Below, one piece after another: positions 55,801-64,000 of a stretch of DNA of 64,000 nt (the stretch's first letter is position 1; every line of letters begins with the position of its first letter). The position numbers and the translations under genes were made by a program. The notes beneath the pieces are model-generated. The model worked only from the letters and a program-made list of their open reading frames with translations, searched no databases and was not told the DNA's origin. Source of the stretch: Cristatella mucedo (lineage: Eukaryota > Bryozoa > Phylactolaemata > Cristatellidae); the NCBI GenBank assembly GCA_009760855.2, contig WPIO01000025.1:2667001-2731000 (forward strand), given 5' to 3'.

Positions 55801-57550
55801 GATAGTTTGCTATGCAGCCATTCTGTTTGGCTCGCTTTGGCCTTACTTTTAGGTGATGGCAAACTTTCATGGCTATCAATGTATGCTGCTTGCAGAATCT
55901 ATCTGTCGCAGATAGCATACAAAAAAGTGATGCACTCGAGTTTTTATCAAGGCTTAAAAGAAACCACCACGCAGCACCTCGGTGGCTCGAGCCCATTTAA
56001 GTTCTCTATAAATTTAAGGTTTTTAGCATCCTTCTTTATTTGATTGCTATCAATCGTGTAAGATATTTGTTCACGATTATTTTCCAAGACCTATATCGAC
56101 GTTCACAGTCTCATTTTTGCCTCTTAATGATCTGGTCAGACAGCTTCTGCCACATCAAAACCTCGGATCCTTTCTGAGCTAGTAGTCAGCCGTCGTGTGC
56201 TTTCAAAAAAATCCCTCCTGCACTAGTCTGATTGATTGTGGGACGTGATAGACTTGTTTGCCCGTCTCCATCCACATTACGCGCCCCATGCTACGAAGTG
56301 CTTTCTAAAATGAAATCTCATATCCTGCCCTTCCTCGCACCCAGACCTCTTCCTTACTCGGTATCGTTAGTCATTGGGCTCCACCACGGTTTCCAGGTAT
56401 GCTATCTAACGCGAAAAGCTAGACGTTTGCTTTGTTCTTACCCGGATGTTCATGTTTCGTTGGTCTGCCCCTGAGAACTTGTCAGCCCACCATTTATGTG
56501 TCTTCAATTGAATACTTATTGGCAGAAATCCCAACTAATGGCTGTTAAAATTACACACGCCTAGTAAACGCTGCAATGCAATTGTGACCCCTTGAGTTTC
56601 TTCCGAAGCTGATCTATAGTAGCCCAATGTACACAATCGAAATATTGTTACGAGTCGTCGCGGAGTTACAAAGCTCGGTGGATGTGACCTACGAATTTTA
56701 AAATATAGAGCATGTTTCGTTGTCCTCAGCGTTCCGGAGAATGAGCAACCATGTTCACCAGACTAGATGAGCCATTTGGGCAGCCAGCTTAAGACTACTT
56801 TTCCGAGTAATTAGCGCCTAGCCGAGTTGGCTCAACCGTGTGACAAATTGGAAAATCTCCAGCGGCTGAGCCAGGGGGCCGGGGTTACATGCCCACTCTA
56901 GAGTAGGGCAGCGAGCTGGGCCGCCTTCTATTCCCACATCTTTGCCCGGCCGTCAGAAACGTCGAAACTATGTCATATTTGCACTTGATTAGCAACCACC
57001 GTGTTCTCATAAAATAAGCACTGTGATTGTTCGCTGCAATTGTTCATGGCTTTTGGGCCCAGACCCTACAGGAAAATCTTGCTTGTCTTGCCTCTATATA
57101 TAAATCTTGTCGGCCTTGACCCCTAGAGGGAAATCCCGATTCTGCTTCTTAGTGTGGCCATCAGTAGTTCCATGTCGAAGCATACATACTGCATCGGGTA
57201 GCTAGACCGTAGCAATATATTAAAATACAGAGAAATTAACTTACAAAATTTTCAAGACCAGTAAGCCTTAGCTAGCAATTCTAAACACATTCCTTTCTCA
57301 ATCTCAGCTTGCCAGTTAATGAATTCTTGAGGCGAACAGCAGGAGAGCAAAGCTTTGTAAGCTGAGGCTCACCAACCAATACGGCTCACAATGTCGCCTG
57401 AGATGGATTGCCTGATCGAAGTTTGGCGGTGGTTTGATGAGTATGCGGATTGAATTGCGTTGCTGAAAGACAGACAGTTAGTGACAGTCTGGCAGTATGC
57501 TTTAAGCTTGCAAGCGAAATCTTACAACTGTAGCTGTAACGTAAAACGCC
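55801..57550. other. Unassigned stretch; possible old tRNA-like SINE near 56815
   Basis: There is no supported gene. CTAGCCGAGTTGGCTCAACC at about 56818 looks like an A box and GGGGTTACATGCCC near 56881 looks like a B box. With the similar TTAGCCGAGCC near 36076, these may be heads of a third, older SINE family. Confidence 0.25.
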
Positions 57551-57554
57551 GAAA

Positions 57555-58700
57555 TTATGCCCGATCAGGATTACTGCAATGAGGCTCTGGCGCTTTCTAA
57601 TCGTATTTGTCCGATCTTGTTCGATCCATGCCATGTGGTGGTCAATTTTCATCCAGCATACCAGCCCTCATTGGACGTCCAGGTTGGTATGATCACGAGC
57701 CCGTTGTCGTCCGCCATTTGCAGTGCCAGTCTCTCATAAAAATTGTGCGAGCCTATGACATCGGCTATTACTTCTAATCCAATGACAACCAGCTGCACTT
57801 GTCATTTATACTGTAGGAATCAGTTTTGGCGATTGGTTACTGAGTGCTTGCCTTGCGAGCTATAGATCTTTTATGCTTGGCAATTTCCTTAAGCTGAACA
57901 CCTATGAAGCTGGACTCATACTCACACGACACCCTATAGGTATGGCTGACCTAGAGACTTTGCCTTTTAATTAGGTTGACATTTAGCGACCGTCATAGTT
58001 TACTCGTAATGTATGTGTCCTCTTTGAAGAATTGAAGTTTAAAAGTTTCATTCAAAAGCGCGTCTTATATCCCAGTGCAAGATTATAGGGTACCTACAGC
58101 GGTGGTTTGCTAAGATCTTACTGGTTCCATGGTTCTGACGAGACTCAATAACCGAAACTCAGTTTGGCTAGGCTACTTAAAAAACCATTAAGCCTCTACA
58201 ATTGAGAATTAATACGGCTGCAAGGCTGATTAAAAAATTCAATACATTTTGCTAAGTGTCTCCTTCACTATATGACCAGAGATGAATCAAGTTTTATCAG
58301 CCGATACCTAACAGAATTCATGGACTGAATGATAACGCTCGCCACGTCTTTGCTTCTTCATACACAGTTAAAATGCTGAGCAAGTTTCAGACTCCTTCTG
58401 CAATTTATGGACAATAAAATAGCTGTAACACTCTTTCAGTTGACGGTCATGGGCAGCAGAGGCCTTTTCTCTGCTGATCACGAACTGTCAAATTCGCTTT
58501 CAAAATTCTTAGGGAAAGACATCGCTCTCCTGTCGCTAGCACCTGCACAACCGTTTCCAGCGGGAGCTGAGCATCGATGCTTCTCACTGCTACGCCTGCA
58601 ATAAGCTATTCTTTAAAGTTTCACCGTTTTTATATGAACTGGAGACTGTTACCGCGTGCATAGCGAAATCCCTTGTGGCTTTGAGTTTGCTTTAAAAACT
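57555..58700 (+). mobile_element. LINE-B copy, strongly decayed but long
   Basis: Despite stops, translation follows LINE-B in order. First comes NEALALSNR (for DEALAWFKS). Motif C at about 57765-57800 reads SNDNQLHLSF instead of YADDTQLYLSF. Next is a KLNTYEAGLILTRHP-type stretch (for LKLNDDETELLLTRHP), then NTAARLIKKF, and at 58407-58530 DNKIAVTLFQLTVMGSRGLF. The catalytic aspartates are lost. Confidence 0.65.
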
Positions 58701-58889
58701 CTCCATAATAACACATACTTAGTCTGCGTGGCCCTGCAAATTTTCAGGCGATGGCAAATACACATGTAAATACATATATATGTTTATGCACTTCTGTGGC
58801 TGGAAGCTACTTGTGTGTTGCCACAGAAATGCATTGAACCCACTCAATGTCCGATCTTCTCTTTTGATCACCACTAAAATACTTTTTCT

Positions 58890-59280
58890 ATTATAATCGG
58901 GCTTGGCAGCTGGTATTCAAGGATCGGCTAGCACGCCTTAATGTGCTGTGAGACAGCATTAGCTGCAATGCCTCTAGAAGTAGAAGGTTGCTGCCATGAC
59001 CGAAATGCTTTACGTATGCACAGATCAATTTGTTCGATCCTAATAAAGCGAGATTTCTACTGTCACTCATGTCATCCCGACAGTAGCGCATCCGAGCAAG
59101 TTTGACGAGTAGCGATTCTAGCTGTCGGCCCATAAAGATTTCTAGTCTAACACTTATATAGGCCAGCTTCCAAGCAGCTTTAGCCAGACGATGACTGATG
59201 TAACTCACAGTTTCACCTCCGTACGGCAAGGAGTTAAAGAATGTTTCCAGCCATCGCTTTGAGCAAATACCTGGGTATTG
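58890..59280. other. Unassigned; 112-codon minus-strand frame
   Basis: The frame 59229-58891 (minus) has mixed composition and no recognised domain. It lies between LINE-B and LINE-A copies and may be residue of a decayed LINE. It is not called as a gene. Confidence 0.2.
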
Positions 59281-59287
59281 AAGACTA

Positions 59288-60058
59288 TTTTCAGCTTCAT
59301 AATATTGCTAAAATTCGGGCTTGTTTAGATAAAGATACCACGTCCAAGTTGGTATCCATGCATTCGTGACATCCCGTCTCGACTTCTGCAACTCACTGCT
59401 CACTGGCCTACGAGCGTGTGCGATCAGGCGATTGCAGCTGGTGCAAAACTCGGCAGCTAGACTTGTCTGCCGTGAGCGTCCCAGTTGCCACATTACTCCA
59501 CTTCTCGCCGACCTGCACTGGCTACCAGTGAGGCAACGGATTGACTTCAAGGTTTTGTCGCTCACTTTTAGGTCCCTTCATTCTATGGCTCCAGCCTATC
59601 TGTCAGATATACTACCCCATTAGGCCAAGCATCGTACCACCCGCTTTTCGGAGTCCAACAGTCTAGAAATACCTCATACAAACCTTAAATCCTTTGGAGA
59701 CCGTGCATTTAGTTCATATGCTCCCAAAGCCTGGAACTCCCTCCCGACCTGCGTCAGAACATCCCGTGACCTGACCACATTTAAAAGGAACCTAAAAACA
59801 CACCTATTTGGGACAGTATTTAGTGGGTCCCTGTGATTCGTCCTTGATGTGCTTATGCGTGCTGACACTGTGCATGCTGCCACTAACCACATTTGCATGC
59901 TGACCCTGTGCATGTCACCCCTAACCATATTATTCATTTCGTTTGTTTTTCAAGCATGATTTTACTTACCATTCCATTGCATTTCACTTTGCAGCAAATG
60001 TAAAGCGCCTAGAGAGAGATTAAGTTCTCTGAGGGCGCTTTATCAAGTGAATTATTAT
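59288..60058 (+). mobile_element. LINE-A copy, recent-looking 3' end
   Basis: It opens with FQLHNIAKIRACLDKDTTSK-like sequence, then the post-RT domain, 3' UTR, a perfect hairpin (60000-60045) and an ATTATTATT tail. A one-base insertion near 59350 (GGTATCCATGC for GGTCCATGC) and a stop after LPH near 59621 break the frame. Its nucleotide sequence is close to that of the copy at 46812-47543. Confidence 0.85.
59366..59623 (+). pseudogene. LINE-A post-RT domain fragment
   Basis: 85 codons cover [60 protein letters not shown] and MAPAYLSDILPH. There a TAG replaces the Gln codon seen in other copies (LPHQAKHR). The reading frame resumes beyond it. Confidence 0.75.
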
Positions 60059-60211
60059 TTTTATTATTACTACATCCTTAGGGTAACGCCGGTTCTTGAA
60101 GCTAAACACTCCTAGTTTATGTCGAAGCAGCGAGACGAATCCCCCCAGATGTAATTTAGTGTAATTTATCTCCGTCTGTAACTCCACAAAGTCATAAAGA
60201 CCATGTGGGTG

Positions 60212-60732
60212 TTACGCAGGAGTGTTTTGCATAGCACACTCACAGCCTAAGCGGCTTTCGGTACGCATTTGGTAGCCAACAGACTTCGTCTCACGCAACA
60301 AAGAAAAAGTGGGAAGCATAGCAGAGTCAAGAGAGCAGTTGAGATAGTGAGTAGCATAGAAGTAGCAGCTCAAGACCGCTGAAAAGGATGTGCCATAGTC
60401 GGCAGTAGGAGAGTAGTTGTCGTTGCGTAAGAATTGTGGAAGCGAGTTCACAGTCTAGGACCTGCAGAGCTAAAGCTTCTGTCGCCAACTGTCTTTAAGC
60501 GGAGGAATGGGACAGCTAATTTATTGGCTACACAGGACCTGAGGGCGCGAACAGGCTGAAACTGATGCAGCAGTTCAGCTAGGTACGAAGGAGCCGAGCC
60601 GTGGCGGGCCTTATGGGTCAGCGTAAGAACTTTGCTCTGTATCCTTTGCTCAACCGGCAACCATCCTAGCTCTTTCAGCAAAGGAGACACGTGCTCAAAC
60701 CGCTGGGACTTGAAGACTAGCCTTGCAGCCAT
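60212..60732 (-). pseudogene. LINE-B C-terminal domain in two frames
   Basis: Frames 60732-60448 and 60451-60212 together cover MAARLVFKSQ, KELGWLPVEQRIQSKVLTLT, FLRLKTVGDRSFSSAGPRL and NSLPQFLRNDNYSPTADY, ending in CECAMQN.PA. A single-base loss near 60450 separates them, compared with the unbroken copy at 54862-55386. Confidence 0.8.
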
Positions 60733-61003
60733 ATTAATTGTCCGCTATAGTGGCATAATAGCTTTCTTTGGCAGCCCAGCCAAAAGGGAATTACAATTAT
60801 CAAGACGAGACAGAACTAAAGAGCTAGTTAACTTTTTGCAAGCCACTGTGGGAGACAGCTCCTAATCTTGGATAGGGATCGGATGTGATGGCTAGCTGTA
60901 GAGGCAGTCTTGTGAATGAAGCTTTTGAAATTGAGGCAGCTGTCGAAAGCGACACCTGCTAAATTTCGAGCACGTAGTGATGGTCGCACAATAGCATCAC
61001 CTA

Positions 61004-61420
61004 TTAGAACAGCAAAGCCTTTAAACCAGCCACACGCTTAGGGTGTCTTGTGAGCAGCAGTTCGGTTTCATCATCATTTAATTTCAAGAAGTTTTCCGAT
61101 ATCCAGGATCGAATATCAGCAAGGCAAGCATTCTGTTTCTCAGTTTCCGCAGCAGATTCCGACGGTTTGAATGACAAATACAACTGAGTATCGTCAGCAT
61201 AGAAGTGATTTCCTATTCCATGTGCCTTAATCACTTTTTCCAGAGGTTGTGTATAAATGAAGATCAGCAAGGGACCGAGTACAGACCCTTGAGGGACTCC
61301 ACAGGTGACCCTTCTCGTGTGTGAGAACTGACCCCCACACGACATGGATTGAACACGATCAGACAAGTATGATTTAAACCAGGCCAGCGCTTCGTCTGCC
61401 AGACCAATCGTTGTTCTCAA
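61004..61420 (-). pseudogene. LINE-B reverse transcriptase fragment (YADD intact)
   Basis: A 138-codon frame has DEALAWFKSYLSDRVQS, motif B GVPQGSVLGPL (residues 41-51), motif C FYADDTQLYLSF (catalytic YADD at about 61190-61201) and motif D NFLKLNDDETELLLT. This is the cleanest LINE-B RT in the window. It starts inside the palm domain, so motif A and everything upstream are missing. Confidence 0.85.
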
Positions 61421-61442
61421 TCGTTCAAGCAGAACTTCGCAT

Positions 61443-64000
61443 TAATGTCGGCGTGCCAACCACCCTGGGTAAACTGGGCTTGTAGAGGACCGTGAGCTCA
61501 GAAATGTTTTACTAGCACGATACTTGCTTCTATAAATTGCAAGCAAAGCGATACTACCGAAAGCGGCGGAGCTCCAAGATGTTATTCAAAGCCACAATTA
61601 TCTCGCTAAAGCTACGAGTTCGTGGACTCTGGTAAATTCACTAAATGCATGAGCGGACCTTAGGCAACAAAAAGCACTAGAATGCATGTCTAGATAAATA
61701 TTTTGGGGAACGTTAAGTATGTTAAGAGGATTTCTTAGTGAGCTACTGACTACAGAGCAGCATGTCGATACCAATTTTCGAAAAGCAGCTGTCTACTTTC
61801 ACTGCATACGCACTATTGTGCAAATTATAGATAAATTACCCTGTAGGTGACCGCATATTTATGTATCTTGGAGTTTCGAGAGATATACCAATGAAGTGAA
61901 ATTGGCAAGTGACTCCTCGCGTCGGCACCAATATCGCACTATACCTTGGAATAAATGCAGAAACAAGTACGACTAGGTACGAAAGGAAAGGGATGATGAT
62001 TTGAGAGACATTAAAGTAGTGTCATCTAAATAAACCTCGCAATTTTTAGGTCTAACTTTGCACTGAAAGAGAATAAAATACGCTCAGAGAAAGCGTGGTT
62101 TCAGCCAGTTTACGACAGGCCCTCCTCTCAAAAGCGTTCTATCACCAGAATGTATAATAGCAATGTGTATAGCAATAGAAACAGCTGTATTATGACATAT
62201 ATTGTAATCGAAAGATGTTAAAATCTCTATTTTAGGGGTACGAGGAGTGCGATGGAACTGAGTAGTGCAACGCTTGCGAGAGGTTACCTGTAATATGGCT
62301 ACGTTAATTGGGTACGTAGCGATACCGGTTTGGTCTGCACTGCGATTGGCGACCAGTTAATGGCCCTTTCCTCAGCCTTCCTCGGATCATACCGTCACGA
62401 GACAATTTAACGGGCGCCACACATTGATTTTTAAGCTAACCTTTTGCAGATAACATTTGCGAGAGTACGGTCAATCAGATCTTCTTAGGTTAAACAGGAT
62501 ATGTATCATCCATCAAATGCGAATCATCTGATAAAGGCCCTGGCCCTTAATGATGAATCACTCCGGAAGCCAGCTGGTCAATGTAGACTTTATGATGCAG
62601 CTAGTCTTGATAGTCTTGCTATTGATGCAGCTAGTCGTCGCAGGCATGACGGGACATCGCAGGCTACGATGGGGCATCGAAGGGCATAATGCCGATTCGG
62701 TGAGTATTCCTAACTGGAGCAGAGAATTTTCTATGGCAATGGACCTCAACTCCTAGCTTCTTCTAGGCAGGCTCATACAACGCTTGGCATGGATGGCACA
62801 GCAATGTGGGCAGGCAGCGGCGAGACAAGCCCGTCTAAGCCCCATGTGCGAACGTGACCTAGAGCCGACGCATTGGGCTCTTAACACAGCTCGCTGGGAA
62901 TTTAAAGAGATGCGCAGCTTCCAGTGCAGGTGCTCGGACAAAGTACTCGGAGCTTCTTTGTCGACGGTTTCGTTTCGGCAGCTTTGTGAATCACCTAGAT
63001 GCAAAGCAGCCTCACTGATTTGGTAGCTTAAAGCCAACGGGGCTGGGTAGGGTTATTGGAAACTTTTCCTACTTCCGGCGATCGATCCGAGAGTTTTCTT
63101 GTTGATAATTCTCGCACAGCCTCGGGAGATGAAATTTGGCAGGTGCTAGAGAGAACTTGAGCTGCGAAGACAGCGTACCTATAGGGGCGTGCTTAAACTT
63201 GCTAGAGAACTGCAACTGTGCCGCCAGCATGCATGCATTGTAGTGCTCGTATTTACTTAAGAAACCTACGAGCAGCCTCGCTTGCATTAGACAAGACCGC
63301 GGCTCCGTCTGAACCACGTTAGCATTCTAATGCACATAGTTCGCGGAAATTCGTGGGCTGTCGAGACGCAAACTCCAGCCAAGTACACTTTGCTTATCAA
63401 TGTAGGTCAATGAAATAAGTGACGGTCGTAAATACGCAACCCACCACGCAGTTCCATCCACAGTGACGTCACTTGAGGACCTTTTAGATTGCTCCTACGC
63501 GCAGACTTTTCAAGTTAGCTTACGTATAACACATCGTAGGCAAGCTGGCCTTGTAGACAACGAGAGCTGCGAGTTCTGTCACATGTCGTAATACCCCGCT
63601 GCCTGGGTTACGGCACGTGCTGGAATGAGATAGCTATAGCTTTCTACAGACGTTTGTTTCCAGTTAAACACGTTCGTTGGGTCGTCGGAGTGTACGCACG
63701 AGTGTGTGTCACTGGCGTGTGCATGCAGGCGAGCCAGCGCCTGTCTGTTCATAGGTCCGCAAAGCCGAATGGAGTCAAGTCATGTTGTACCAGATATTAT
63801 TTTCTTGATGCACTAAGATCCAACGCAGGTTGCCGAGTGCATACGACATGTGATGCTAGCTAGAGCCGGAGCCCGTTTCCCTGTTCCGCACGGTATTTCC
63901 TCTCGAAGTTTAACGGAATTACATTGGCCAAGCTACCTGTGCATTTTTAAATACTCGGATAACGCTATAGCGCGATACCAATCCACCTTAATCTTAGTCA
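61443..64000. other. Unassigned stretch at the right edge
   Basis: There is no supported gene or repeat. GATGCAGCTAGTC occurs twice (near 62595 and 62625), a small local duplication. The frame 62784-63026 (plus) with CERDLEPTHWALNTARWEF is the most protein-like, but it has no recognised domain and is overlapped by minus-strand frames. Confidence 0.3.

Larger units (their letters stand above)
60165..61442 (-). mobile_element. LINE-B non-LTR retrotransposon, best-preserved copy
   Basis: This is a 5'-truncated LINE-B of about 1.28 kb. On the minus strand it holds the end of the RT palm with motifs B and C, a frame break around 60740-61000, the C-terminal domain, and a 3' end (complement of ATTTATCTCCGTCTGTAACT). 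It lies tail to tail with the LINE-A at 59288-60058. Confidence 0.85.

Noticed and set aside
56818-56895. tRNA-Leu-like gene
   Set aside because: The A-box and B-box words are present but the arms do not pair. It was kept only as a weak SINE hint.
60060-60165. Possible small RNA gene between LINE-A and LINE-B copies
   Set aside because: TAGGGTAACGCC and GAAGCTAAACAC suggested an rRNA-like piece, but no stems or known RNA family could be recognised.

Overview
This window looks like a gene-poor, repeat-rich stretch of an animal nuclear genome, probably an invertebrate. The evidence is one intronless seven-transmembrane receptor gene, an intronless eukaryotic tRNA-Ser gene, many 5'-truncated non-LTR retrotransposons of the CR1/L2 type, tRNA-derived SINEs, Tigger/pogo DNA transposons and long CT/GA, CA/GT and TA microsatellites. 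There are no operons, ribosome-binding sites or CRISPR arrays. I cannot name the species from sequence alone.

Host genes. The clearest protein gene is a class A (rhodopsin-like) G-protein-coupled receptor on the minus strand at 20720-21907. It has a strong Kozak start and several non-canonical motifs. A tRNA-Ser(CGA) gene lies on the minus strand at 51774-51855. A short, GC3-rich, acidic coding remnant with two compensating frame breaks lies at 44799-45147, and a possible 110-residue ORF lies at about 47760-48091. I could not identify either. CpG-rich blocks near 0.35-0.56, 2.9-3.4, 20.3-20.7, 24.0-24.6, 30.4-30.7, 32.4-32.9 and 40.2-40.7 kb could be promoters or first exons, but I could not support gene models in them.

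Mobile elements. I call the two LINE families LINE-A and LINE-B. LINE-A has a YADD reverse transcriptase and ends in a GC-rich hairpin followed by ATT repeats. LINE-B has a different 3' end (an ACAGACGGAGATACAT-like terminus). LINE-A copies lie at about 22.8-23.3, 26.8-27.9 (split), 28.2-28.6, 28.6-29.9, 34.2-35.4, 38.8-39.6, 40.8-41.6, 45.9-47.7 (nested), 54.1-55.8 (interrupted) and 59.3-60.1 kb, with 3'-end scraps elsewhere. LINE-B copies lie at 15.8-18.1, 29.9-30.4, 43.7-44.4, 54.8-55.4, 57.6-58.7 and 60.2-61.4 kb. A tRNA-derived SINE-1 family has about ten copies, mostly in 1.6-12.5 kb. A second family, SINE-2, has three copies and ends in a version of the LINE-A hairpin.

The insertions give a relative history. 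A 614-bp terminal-inverted-repeat element with a perfect 9-bp target duplication splits a LINE-A copy at 27008-27621. One LINE-A sits inside another at 46812-47543. A LINE-B sits inside a LINE-A at 54795-55386, creating an in-frame chimeric ORF. A LINE-A sits inside a Tigger element at 34095-35948. No cellular pathway links the few genes here. The main interest is transposon biology, above all the shared LINE/SINE 3' hairpin and the split-element events. All boundaries were read by eye and most repeat ends are accurate only to about 10-30 bases.
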